Counted from the first letter of the stretch, positions 1 to 7,275 are shown. The stretch: 11,318 nucleotides of DNA from Fidelibacterota bacterium TMED108 (GCA_002172545.1 NHFJ01000002.1:1-11318); one strand, 5' to 3'. Made by a program: numbers and translations. The notes: a model not told the origin generated them from the letters alone.

Positions 1-1459
1 CTCTGTTGTTTTTGCTGGCTTTTCTTCAACCTCTTTAGCTGATAGAATTAATGATTGTCAAGCAAAAATGGTTTTGACTTCTGATGGTAATTTTAGAGGA
101 AAAAAAACTATACCAGTAAAATCAGTAGTTGATGAAGCGCTTGAAAAATCTTCAACAATCGAAAGTGTTATAGTATTGGAAAGGACAAAACAAACTATTA
201 ATATGTTTGAAGGAAGAGATCATTGGTGGCATGATTGCATAAAAGAAGAGTCTAATGTTTGTGAAGCTGAAGTTCTAGACTCTGAGGATATGCTATTTAT
301 ACTCTATACTTCAGGGTCTACTGGAAAACCTAAAGGAGTGGTTCATTCATCAGCAGGTTATATGGTTTATTCTGCGTATACTTTTTTAAATGTATTCCAA
401 TATGATGAGAATGATATTTATTGGTGTACAGCTGATGTTGGATGGATAACAGGTCATTCGTACATTGTTTATGGTCCTTTGATTTGTGGAGCTTCAACTG
501 TTATGTTTGAAGGTGTCCCAACATTTCCTAATGTTAGTAGGTTTTGGGATATAGTTGATAAATTTAAAATTAATCAGTTTTATACTGCTCCAACTGCTAT
601 TAGAGCATTACAGGCTCATGGTTTAGAGCCATTAAAAAATAATTCTTTAGAGTCTTTGAAAGTAATTGGATCAGTTGGAGAACCAATTAATGAAGAAGCA
701 TGGCATTGGTATCATGATAATGTTGGAAAAGGAAATTGCCCATTGGTTGATACTTGGTGGCAAACTGAGACTGGTGGAATTATGATATCTGCATTAGCAG
801 GTATAACTCCAAATAAACCTGCACATGCTTCACTACCATTACCTGGGATACACCCTGTTATAGTTGATGCTGAAGGAAATGAATTAATTGGAAATAATGT
901 TCAAGGTAATCTTTGTATAAAGTTTCCATGGCCATCTATTTTAAGAACTACATATGGAGATCATCAAAGGTGTATAAACACTTATTTTTCAAATTATAAA
1001 GGAATGTATTTCACAGGAGATGGTGTTAAAAGAGACCATGATGGGTATTTGAGAATACTTGGTCGAGTTGACGATGTTATCAATGTCTCTGGACATAGAA
1101 TGGGAACAGCAGAGGTAGAAAATGCTATAAATGAACATGAGGAGGTTATTGAGTCTGCAGTAGTTGGTTATCCACATAATATTAAAGGAGAAGGTATCTA
1201 TGCTTATGTAATTGTAAATTCTAAATCTTCAGATGATATTATTAAAGGTGAAATTATTGATGTTGTGAGAAGAGTTATTGGGCCTATAGCAAAACCTGAC
1301 AAAGTTCAAATTGTAAGTGGTCTCCCAAAAACAAGGTCAGGTAAAATTATGAGAAGAATATTAAGGAAAATAGCTAGTAATGATTACAAAAATTTAGGGG
1401 ACACTTCTACTCTTTTAAACCCTAATGTTGTTGAAGAAATTATCAAAGGAGCTAACTAG
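1..1459 (+). CDS. acs: Acetyl-coenzyme A synthetase (5'-truncated by the window edge)
   Basis: AMP-forming acetate--CoA ligase; it activates acetate with ATP to acetyl-AMP and then acetyl-CoA in the cytoplasm. The reading frame is open from base 2, upstream of the first in-frame ATG at 68, and those extra codons read SVVFAGFSSTSLADRIND, which is Acs family sequence. So the ATG at 68 is internal. About 485 residues are present; family members run near 640, so roughly 150 N-terminal residues are missing. Visible motifs: P-loop YTSGSTGKPKGVVH (from base 305), WITGHSY, the acetate-pocket motif WWQTETGG (near 753), the hinge segment GRVDDVINVSGHRMGTAEVE, and the C-terminal SGKIMRR whose lysine (codon 1343-1345) is the catalytic lysine acetylated in homologues. 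The tryptophan of WWQTETGG fits a short acyl pocket and argues for acetate over longer acids. The 3' end overlaps murF by 8 bases, tail to tail. Confidence 0.96.
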   Translation, partial: SVVFAGFSSTSLADRINDCQAKMVLTSDGNFRGKKTIPVKSVVDEALEKSSTIESVIVLERTKQTINMFEGRDHWWHDCIKEESNVCEAEVLDSEDMLFILYTSGSTGKPKGVVHSSAGYMVYSAYTFLNVFQYDENDIYWCTADVGWITGHSYIVYGPLICGASTVMFEGVPTFPNVSRFWDIVDKFKINQFYTAPTAIRALQAHGLEPLKNNSLESLKVIGSVGEPINEEAWHWYHDNVGKGNCPLVDTWWQTETGGIMISALAGITPNKPAHASLPLPGIHPVIVDAEGNELIGNNVQGNLCIKFPWPSILRTTYGDHQRCINTYFSNYKGMYFTGDGVKRDHDGYLRILGRVDDVINVSGHRMGTAEVENAINEHEEVIESAVVGYPHNIKGEGIYAYVIVNSKSSDDIIKGEIIDVVRRVIGPIAKPDKVQIVSGLPKTRSGKIMRRILRKIASNDYKNLGDTSTLLNPNVVEEIIKGAN

Positions 1460-2732
1460 TAATTAATTTTTCTAATCCTATACTTCTTGAACCTTTAATT
1501 AAAATATTTGTTGATTTGAAATCCTTTAATATTACTGATTTTGACATTTCTTCAGTAGACTTAAACTTTTCAAAATATTTACTTTTAGTTATGCAATTAT
1601 AAAAAATATCTCCAACTAAATAAACTTTAAGAAAATCTTTCCTATCAATAGAATCTATGATATTTTGATGTTCGATTTTTGAAAATTCTCCTAGTTCATA
1701 CATATCTCCAAGAATAAGAATTTTATTTTTTGTTGTACTATTTTCAAAATTTGAAATAGCAGCTGTCATACTTGTTGGATTAGCATTGTAAGCATCTAAA
1801 TAAATTTTATTACTTCCATAATCTATAACCTCTGATCTATTAGAGTCATTTTTAAATGAAATTAAACCCTTTTGTATGTCACTACTTGATACATCTAGAA
1901 ATTTTCCAATTGTGATACTTGCAGCAACATTTGTAAAATTATAGTCTCCATAAATTTCACATCTAAAGTTATCTCCATTATTTTCAAATGATAGAAAATT
2001 TTGTTCTTTTTTGTATTTAAACACAAACTCAGAATCTTTTTTTTGACCAAAAGTTATTGCAAGATCTCCTTTGCAATTTTTAATTTGAATTTTATCATCA
2101 TTATTCAAAATTATATTACCATAATTTTGAGTCAAATATTCAAACATTTCACTCTTCCCTTTAATAACCCCTTCAAATCCTCCAAATCCCTCAAGATGAG
2201 CATGTCCATAATTAGTAATTAATCCAAAGTCAGGCATTGCGATTTCACATAAAGCCTTAATCTCGCCAATATGATTAGCACCCATTTCTATTACAGCTAT
2301 ATCAATATTTTCATTAATATCTAAAAGGGATAAAGGAACTCCGATATGATTATTGAGGTTACCTTTAGTTTTAATTACATTGTAGGACTGAGAGAGTATT
2401 GAATAAATTAAGTTTTTTGTTGTAGTCTTTCCGTTACTTCCTGTTATACCAATTACTTTTGTATCAAAAAGAGATCTATGGTAATTACTAAGATCTTGAA
2501 GAGCTTTAAGAGAGTCATTAACGTAAACAATTCTATCATCTTTACCTTCTAATCTTTTATCATCAACTATAGAAAATTTTGCTCCATTTTTAATAGCTTC
2601 TAATGCAAATTTATTTCCATCAAAATTATTACCTCTCAATGAAAAAAACATTTGATTCTTATCAATTTTTCTACTATCTATTGACACTCCAGTAGATGTA
2701 GAGAATAAAGAATATAATTTTTTTGGGTCCAC
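1452..2732 (-). CDS. murF: UDP-N-acetylmuramoyl-tripeptide--D-alanyl-D-alanine ligase
   Basis: ATP-dependent Mur ligase that adds D-Ala-D-Ala to the UDP-MurNAc-tripeptide, the last cytoplasmic step of peptidoglycan precursor synthesis. The 426 residues match the usual length. Visible motifs: the N-terminal SIDSRKI (17-23), the ATP P-loop GITGSNGKTTTK (95-106), GNLNNHIGVP (124-133), EMGANHIGE (149-157), the NYGHAHLEGFG block (174-184), the lysine of KGKSEMF (about 193) in the position carbamylated in Mur ligases, NRSEV (298-302) and DAYNANP (313-319), followed by ILGDMYELG. The start is GTG at 2730-2732. An in-frame stop lies 48 bases upstream (TAA at 2781-2783) with no ATG, GTG or TTG between, and the protein then begins DPKKLYSLF as homologues do. 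No Shine-Dalgarno is visible. It is divergent from pdhA (76-base spacer) and its stop lies inside the last codons of acs. Confidence 0.96.
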   Translation of the reverse strand: MDPKKLYSLFSTSTGVSIDSRKIDKNQMFFSLRGNNFDGNKFALEAIKNGAKFSIVDDKRLEGKDDRIVYVNDSLKALQDLSNYHRSLFDTKVIGITGSNGKTTTKNLIYSILSQSYNVIKTKGNLNNHIGVPLSLLDINENIDIAVIEMGANHIGEIKALCEIAMPDFGLITNYGHAHLEGFGGFEGVIKGKSEMFEYLTQNYGNIILNNDDKIQIKNCKGDLAITFGQKKDSEFVFKYKKEQNFLSFENNGDNFRCEIYGDYNFTNVAASITIGKFLDVSSSDIQKGLISFKNDSNRSEVIDYGSNKIYLDAYNANPTSMTAAISNFENSTTKNKILILGDMYELGEFSKIEHQNIIDSIDRKDFLKVYLVGDIFYNCITKSKYFEKFKSTEEMSKSVILKDFKSTNILIKGSRSIGLEKLITS

Positions 2733-2742
2733 TCTAATTTTA

Positions 2743-2773
2743 TTGCAATATACTAAAGAAATGAGTATTTTTG
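2743..2773 (+). promoter_or_regulatory. Predicted Bacteroidota-type promoter for pdhA-pdhC-SDR
   Basis: TATTTTTG at 2766-2773 matches the Bacteroidota -7 consensus TAnnTTTG exactly. A TTG at 2743-2745, preceded by A rather than the T of the TTTG consensus, sits 20 bases upstream, within the usual -33 to -7 spacing. This would place the transcript start near 2780, leaving a leader of about 30 bases before the pdhA ATG at 2809. No comparably good box is visible for murF on the other strand of the same spacer. An A+T-rich spacer throws up such boxes by chance, so this is a pattern match only. Confidence 0.5.
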
Positions 2774-2808
2774 CTTCGTCTTAGAATAACAAGCTTCAAC
2801 TGTTTTGT

Positions 2809-3810
2809 ATGAAAAAAATTACTGGAAAGACTTATTTAGATTGGTATGAAAATATGTTATTGTGGAGAAAGTTTGAGGATAAACTTGCCGCAAAATATAT
2901 TCAACAAAAGATAAGAGGATTTCTCCATTTATATAATGGACAAGAGGCGGTCCTTGCTGGTTGTCTTCATTCGACAGATCCAAAAAAAGATCGAATGATA
3001 AGTTCTTACAGAAGCCATGTTCATGCGATTGGCCTTGGAGAAGATCCAAAGTTTGTAATGGCTGAATTATTTGGAAAGGCAACTGGAACCTCAGGTGGAC
3101 TAGGAGGTTCAATGCATATTTTTTCAAAAAAACATAATTTCTTTGGCGGTCACGGTATAGTTGGTGGACAAATTCCATTGGGAACTGGTATTGCTTTTGG
3201 AGATAAATATTTTAAAAGAGATAGTGTTACTCTATGTTTTTTAGGAGATGGAGCTATTAGACAAGGTTCTTTTCATGAGTCTATAAATCTTGCAGCTTTA
3301 TGGAAACTTCCTGTAATATATATTGTTGAAAATAATGGATATGCTATGGGTACTTCAGTTGCAAGAACTACAAGTCAAGAAGATTTATGGAAACTAGGAG
3401 AACCATATGAAATGCCATCGATGCCAGTTGATGGAATGGATCCAGTAAAAGTAGCTGAAGCTATTGATAAATGTGTAAAACATGCCAGAGACGGAAAAGG
3501 TCCTTCACTTCTTGATATAAAAACATATAGATATCGAGGACATTCAATGTCTGACGCGCAGCAATACAGAACTAAAGATGAAGTTGAGGAATATAGAAAA
3601 ATTGATCCCATCTCCCAGGTTGAAAAAATTATTATTTCAAAAAAATACGGAACAAAATCTGATATTGAAAAAATTGATAAGAAGGTAAAAGCAATCATAA
3701 CAGATTGTGAAGAATTTGCTGAGTCTTCTCCTTTCCCAGATAAATCTCTTATGTATGATGTTGTATATGAACAAAAAGATTATCCTTTTATTAAACATAA
3801 AATAGATTAA
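2809..3810 (+). CDS. pdhA: Pyruvate dehydrogenase E1 component, alpha subunit
   Basis: Thiamine-diphosphate-dependent alpha chain of the heterotetrameric (alpha2beta2) E1, which decarboxylates pyruvate and passes the acetyl group to the lipoyl arm of E2. The 333 residues are full length. The opening MKKITGKTYLDWYENMLLW and the block IRGFLHLYNGQEAV closely resemble flavobacterial PdhA. The ThDP-binding motif starts at GDG (146-148) and ends at the NN pair (175-176), enclosing the family's G...E..N.A pattern. The loop YRYRGHSMSDAQQYRT, conserved in E1 alpha, is present, and the C-terminus ends DYPFIKHKID. The ATG has no Shine-Dalgarno upstream; a promoter-like box lies about 36 bases before it. 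pdhC follows after one base, so the two are surely cotranscribed. The E1 beta partner is not in the window. Branched-chain 2-oxoacid E1 alpha is the main alternative, made unlikely by the close PdhA-like wording and the adjacent PdhC. Confidence 0.95.
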   Translation: MKKITGKTYLDWYENMLLWRKFEDKLAAKYIQQKIRGFLHLYNGQEAVLAGCLHSTDPKKDRMISSYRSHVHAIGLGEDPKFVMAELFGKATGTSGGLGGSMHIFSKKHNFFGGHGIVGGQIPLGTGIAFGDKYFKRDSVTLCFLGDGAIRQGSFHESINLAALWKLPVIYIVENNGYAMGTSVARTTSQEDLWKLGEPYEMPSMPVDGMDPVKVAEAIDKCVKHARDGKGPSLLDIKTYRYRGHSMSDAQQYRTKDEVEEYRKIDPISQVEKIIISKKYGTKSDIEKIDKKVKAIITDCEEFAESSPFPDKSLMYDVVYEQKDYPFIKHKID

Positions 3811-3811
3811 T

Positions 3812-5104
3812 ATGGCTGAAGTAATAAATATGCCTAGGTTAAGTGATACCATGGAAGAGGGCACTCTTGCTAAATGGTTTAAAAAAGTAGGAGATACTGT
3901 AAAAGAAGGTGAGATTTTAGCTGAAATTGAAACTGATAAGGCAACGATGGAATTTGAGTCATTCTATGATGGTGTTCTTCTTCATATAGGGATTGACGAA
4001 GGGTCAACGGCTCCAGTAGATAGTATTATAGCTATAATTGGTTCTAAGGGTGAAGATATTTCTAAAATTATTAATAATGATACACCAGCTGTAAAAGAAG
4101 AGCCCACACCAGTTGTAAAAGAAGAGCCCACACCAGTTGTAAAAGAAGAGCCCACACCAGCTGTAAAAGAAGAGCCCACACCAGCTGTAAAAGAAGAGTC
4201 CACACCAGTTGTTAAGGAAGAAGTAAAAGCTGATTCTACAATTAGTATATCAAATGATAGAATACTTATCTCTCCATTAGCAAAAAAATTAGCTAATGAA
4301 AAAGGTATAGATATTTCTGCTATAAAGGGTTCGGGGGATAATGGTAGAATAATAAAAAGGGATATTGACTCATTTAAACCTTCAAATTATTCTCAATTTA
4401 CTCAACCTAGACCTCACTTGAAAGAATCATCTTATGAGACTCAGAACTCTACGATGAGAAAAGCTATTGCAAAAAGACTTGCAGATTCTAAATTCTCAGC
4501 CCCTCATTATTATCTTAATATTGAGCTTGAAATGGATAATATTATTTCTTTTAGAAAACAATTTATTCAAACTCAAAATATTAAGATTTCCTTTAATGAT
4601 ATTATTGCCAAAGCTGTATCCTTATCTCTTGCTAAACATCCTAAAGTTAATTCAAGATGGTATGATGATAAAATTATTTATAATGAACATGTACATCTAG
4701 GTGTAGCTGTAGCTGTTGATGATGGTCTTATCGTTCCAGTAGTTAAGTTTTCAAACTCTAAAGACTTACCCCAAATTAATTCTGAAATCAAAGACTTTGC
4801 TGAACGTGCAAAAAATAAAAAATTAACTCCTTCAGAAATTGAGGGAAGTACATTTACAATTTCAAATCTTGGTATGTTTGGAATTGAAAGCTTTACATCA
4901 ATAATTAATCAACCTAATTCAGCAATCTTATCTATTGGTGCAATAGTTCAAAAGCCTATTGTGAAAAATAATGAGGTTGTAGTTGGAAATACCATGAAAC
5001 TTACTTTAGCTTGTGATCATAGAACAGTTGATGGAGCCACAGGATCTTTATTTTTAAAGACTTTAAAAGAATATATTGAAAATCCAGTTTCAATTCTTAT
5101 CTAA
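3812..5104 (+). CDS. pdhC: Pyruvate dehydrogenase E2, dihydrolipoamide acetyltransferase
   Basis: Core subunit of the pyruvate dehydrogenase complex: its lipoyl arm carries the acetyl group from E1 and transfers it to CoA. Domain order over 430 residues: one lipoyl domain (about 2-80) with the lipoylated lysine K43 in ETDKATME; a low-complexity linker of VKEEPTP repeats (about 92-137); a peripheral-subunit-binding domain (about 151-185, ISPLAKKLANEKGIDIS then GRIIKRDI); and the catalytic acetyltransferase domain (about 210-430) with H403 and D407 in DHRTVDG. As I recall, many flavobacterial homologues carry two lipoyl domains and exceed 500 residues, so this is a compact version. It starts one base after the pdhA stop, and its TAA overlaps the next ATG (TAATG), suggesting translational coupling. 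E3 is not in the window. Confidence 0.95.
   Translation: MAEVINMPRLSDTMEEGTLAKWFKKVGDTVKEGEILAEIETDKATMEFESFYDGVLLHIGIDEGSTAPVDSIIAIIGSKGEDISKIINNDTPAVKEEPTPVVKEEPTPVVKEEPTPAVKEEPTPAVKEESTPVVKEEVKADSTISISNDRILISPLAKKLANEKGIDISAIKGSGDNGRIIKRDIDSFKPSNYSQFTQPRPHLKESSYETQNSTMRKAIAKRLADSKFSAPHYYLNIELEMDNIISFRKQFIQTQNIKISFNDIIAKAVSLSLAKHPKVNSRWYDDKIIYNEHVHLGVAVAVDDGLIVPVVKFSNSKDLPQINSEIKDFAERAKNKKLTPSEIEGSTFTISNLGMFGIESFTSIINQPNSAILSIGAIVQKPIVKNNEVVVGNTMKLTLACDHRTVDGATGSLFLKTLKEYIENPVSILI
4085..4222 (+). repeat. 24-bp tandem repeat in the pdhC interdomain linker
   Basis: Five consecutive 24-bp units (4085-4108, 4109-4132, 4133-4156, 4157-4180, 4181-4204) are followed by a degenerate sixth (4205-4222). 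Each begins CCAG(C/T)TGTAAAAGAAGAG and encodes P(A/V)VKEEPT. Units differ almost only at the sixth base, C or T, giving Ala or Val in the order A, V, V, A, A, V. Unit five has one extra change (CCC to TCC, Pro to Ser) and unit six has several. The unit is a multiple of three, so copy-number change keeps the frame. The repeat encodes residues 92-137, an acidic, lysine- and proline-rich flexible tether between the lipoyl domain and the E1/E3-binding domain. Confidence 0.95.
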
Positions 5105-5775
5105 TGAAAACTATAGTTGTAACAGGAACAAGTTCTGGTATAGGTAATGAAATTTGTATACAAGCTGCAAAACTCAATTATAAAGTAATTTCCATTTCCA
5201 GAAATACTAAACCTCTTAAAGGAATAAATGGAATAGACTCATATAAAGTGGATATAACTGATAAAAAAAGTATTAAGAATTTTATTGATGATTTAAAGAA
5301 CAGAGATTTAAAAATTGATATCCTCATAAATAATGCTGGTCAATTAAGTAATGAATTATTTGGTGAAACTTCATATGAGTCTTTTAAACAAACTTTTGAT
5401 GTAAATGTTTTTGGTCTTGCAGAAATTACAAGATCACTTATTCCACTTATAAATAAATCAGGTCATGTAATCAATATTAGTAGTATTGGTGGAGTAAACG
5501 GTTCAAAGAAATTTCCTGGTCTTTCAGTATATTCGAGTAGTAAAGCTGCTGTAATTGCATTGACAGAGGTTCTAGCTGAAGAATACTCTGAAGGCCCATC
5601 TTTCAATGTATTAGCTCTTGGAGCTGTTCAAACAAAAATGCAAAAGGAAGCTTTTCCAGATTATGAAGCACAAACAAAGCCAGGAGAAATGGCTAAATAT
5701 ATTATTGATTTTGCAATAAATGGAAATAACTTATTTAATGGAAAACTTATTTCAGTTTCTAACTCAAATCCTTAA
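5104..5775 (+). CDS. Short-chain dehydrogenase/reductase (SDR), substrate unknown
   Basis: NAD(P)-dependent oxidoreductase of the classical SDR family with a Rossmann fold; 223 residues, slightly short for the family (about 250). Cofactor motif TGTSSGIG at 7-14, NNAG at 76-79, structural N101, catalytic S127 (in NISSIGG), Y143 and K147 (YSSSK). The Ser-to-Tyr distance is 16 rather than the common 13, from a small insertion (around SKKFPG). R33 after the second beta strand, with no acidic residue at its tip, hints at NADP(H); this is an inference. The ATG overlaps the pdhC stop by one base, so it is translated from the PDH transcript, but nothing in the sequence ties it to PDH chemistry. The substrate cannot be named. 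Its stop overlaps that of the convergent ABC ATPase gene by four bases. Confidence 0.9.
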   Translation: MKTIVVTGTSSGIGNEICIQAAKLNYKVISISRNTKPLKGINGIDSYKVDITDKKSIKNFIDDLKNRDLKIDILINNAGQLSNELFGETSYESFKQTFDVNVFGLAEITRSLIPLINKSGHVINISSIGGVNGSKKFPGLSVYSSSKAAVIALTEVLAEEYSEGPSFNVLALGAVQTKMQKEAFPDYEAQTKPGEMAKYIIDFAINGNNLFNGKLISVSNSNP

Positions 5776-6533
5776 TTTTTTTTCTGAGCAAGTTTGACTT
5801 TTTTGAATAATTCAGATGAGTAAACAAAGTCATTTATCATTTGGTCATCTGTATCTAAAATTTCAGTATTCGTTCCTTCCCATATTTTTTTACCTTCTAC
5901 TAAAAAAATTATTTTATCACCAATTTCCATTACTGAGTTCATGTCATGGGTGTTTATTACGGTAGTAATATCATATTCAATAGTAATCTCTTTAATCAGT
6001 TTATCAATTATAATTGCAGTTTTTGGATCAAGACCTGAGTTAGGTTCATCACAAAATAAATATTTTGGATTTAATACAATAGCTCTTGCTATTGCAACTC
6101 TTTTTCTCATTCCTCCTGATATCTCAGAAGGAAACTTATTGTCTACATCTTTAAGGTCAACACGATTGATGACCTCTTTTGCTCTATTTATCATTTCTGA
6201 ATCAGTATTATCTGAAAACATTCTTAGAGGAAAGATAATATTCTCTAAAACAGACATAGAATCAAAAAGTGCACTTCCTTGAAAAACCATTCCTATTTGT
6301 TTTCTTAAATGAGAGATTGTTGAAATATTATCCTTATCAAATTTTTTACCATTATATAAAATTTCACCATGATCAATATCTAGAAGTCCAAGTAAACATT
6401 TCATTAATACTGTTTTGCCTGATCCACTCTGACCAATTATTAAATTAGTTTTTCCTTTATCAAAAACTGCAGATACATCATTAATTATTTTGATATTATC
6501 GAATGACTTAGATATATTATTTACAGTAATCAT
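5772..6533 (-). CDS. mlaF: ABC transporter ATP-binding protein, MlaF family
   Basis: Cytoplasmic ATPase of an MCE-type phospholipid transporter, which maintains outer-membrane lipid asymmetry in Gram-negative bacteria. All nucleotide-binding elements are intact in 253 residues: Walker A GQSGSGKT (34-41), Q-loop Q85 in MVFQGSALFDSM, the signature ISGGMRKR (138-145, with the GGM characteristic of this family), Walker B and catalytic glutamate CDEPNSGLDP (161-170), and the switch histidine H196 in NTHD. The GSALFDSMSVLENI stretch after the Q-loop is typical of MlaF rather than other importer ATPases. Its ATG overlaps the stop of the permease gene by one base (TAATG), giving a coupled MlaEF pair. 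No MCE-domain substrate-binding gene is adjacent here. The C-terminal lysine-rich tail is unremarkable. Confidence 0.92.
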   Translation of the reverse strand: MITVNNISKSFDNIKIINDVSAVFDKGKTNLIIGQSGSGKTVLMKCLLGLLDIDHGEILYNGKKFDKDNISTISHLRKQIGMVFQGSALFDSMSVLENIIFPLRMFSDNTDSEMINRAKEVINRVDLKDVDNKFPSEISGGMRKRVAIARAIVLNPKYLFCDEPNSGLDPKTAIIIDKLIKEITIEYDITTVINTHDMNSVMEIGDKIIFLVEGKKIWEGTNTEILDTDDQMINDFVYSSELFKKVKLAQKKN

Positions 6534-7270
6534 TATGCTAATAAAAGTTGAGTTACAATAAAATTAAGGATGATAATTACACTACTGGTCCAAACAAAAG
6601 AAATATTGCTGGCTTTTCCAACTTCTAGCGCACCTCCTCTCATGTAAAACCCATGATATGCTGGAATAGTAGCCAATACAAATGCAAATAACATAGTCTT
6701 TGAATAGGTATATACAATATGAAATACTTGAAAGTCAAGTTGAATTCCTTGAATAAAGTCAAAGCTTGTTGAAAAACCAGCATATACACTAGCTACATAA
6801 CCACCAAGAATCCCAAGAAACATTGCAAGAGTAATCAAAAAAGGGTATAGCAGTAATGAAATAATTTTAGGAAATATTAAATAGTTAAATGAGTTGATTC
6901 CCATAACTTCTAAAGCATCAATTTGCTCAGTCACTCTCATTGTGCCTATACTAGATGTAATAAATGAGCCAACCTTTCCAGCCATTATTATAGATATCAG
7001 AGTAGGAGCAAATTCTAGGATTACTGATTGTCTTGTTGCAAAACCGATAAGATTTCCAGGAAGAAAAGGGTTTTCTATAGCCAGAGCAGTTTGAATAGCG
7101 ACAACACCTCCAATAAGGAAGGACATAAAAGCTACAATACCAATTGATCCTAAAATTAAATCATCAATTTCTTGAAAAATTAATTTTTTAAGGACACTCC
7201 ACTTTGTAAACTTTGTGAAAGTATATTTAATCATTAAAAAATACCTTCCAATATGAAAAAAAAACTTCAT
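6533..7270 (-). CDS. mlaE: ABC transporter permease, MlaE family
   Basis: Inner-membrane permease partner of the downstream MlaF-type ATPase in a phospholipid transporter. The 245 residues are full length. After an N-terminal amphipathic stretch there are several hydrophobic segments (roughly 40-70, 85-105, 135-165, 190-212, 222-244). The family signature is the conserved block running from EFAPTLISIIMAGKVGS through SSIGTMRVTEQIDALEVMG, which includes the cytoplasmic coupling region contacting the ATPase. The SSIGTM wording, rather than proteobacterial AELGTM, agrees with a Bacteroidota origin. The gene starts five bases after the stop of the FabH-like gene and ends overlapping mlaF, so it sits inside a - strand operon. 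Bacteroidota commonly keep the MCE (MlaD-like) gene near mlaEF; it is not in this window. Confidence 0.92.
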   Translation of the reverse strand: MKFFFHIGRYFLMIKYTFTKFTKWSVLKKLIFQEIDDLILGSIGIVAFMSFLIGGVVAIQTALAIENPFLPGNLIGFATRQSVILEFAPTLISIIMAGKVGSFITSSIGTMRVTEQIDALEVMGINSFNYLIFPKIISLLLYPFLITLAMFLGILGGYVASVYAGFSTSFDFIQGIQLDFQVFHIVYTYSKTMLFAFVLATIPAYHGFYMRGGALEVGKASNISFVWTSSVIIILNFIVTQLLLA

Positions 7271-7275
7271 AAGAA

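Noticed and set aside
68..70. ATG at 68 as the true start of the left-edge gene
   Set aside because: The frame continues upstream to the window edge with clear Acs sequence, so the gene is truncated by the window, not short.
2733..2808. Promoter for murF on the minus strand of the divergent spacer
   Set aside because: Only weak partial matches such as TATATTG without a well-spaced upstream TTTG; not enough to call.
2819..3178. Long antisense frame across the start of pdhA
   Set aside because: Composition is simply the complement of the conserved E1 alpha sequence; no recognisable domain.
3982..4203. Minus-strand frame with repeated GVGSSFTA/T residues, resembling a repetitive surface protein
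   Set aside because: It is the antisense shadow of the pdhC tandem repeat; the + strand frame has a complete, well-conserved E2 protein.
4085..4222. Tandem repeat considered as a CRISPR array
   Set aside because: The units are directly adjacent with no spacers, and they are in frame inside pdhC.
5762..5804. Possible terminator for the SDR transcript: T-run after the stop and a small AAGT-TTG-ACTT hairpin with T's at 5790-5804
   Set aside because: The stem is only four A/T-rich base pairs and lies in mlaF coding sequence; T-runs are common in this DNA.
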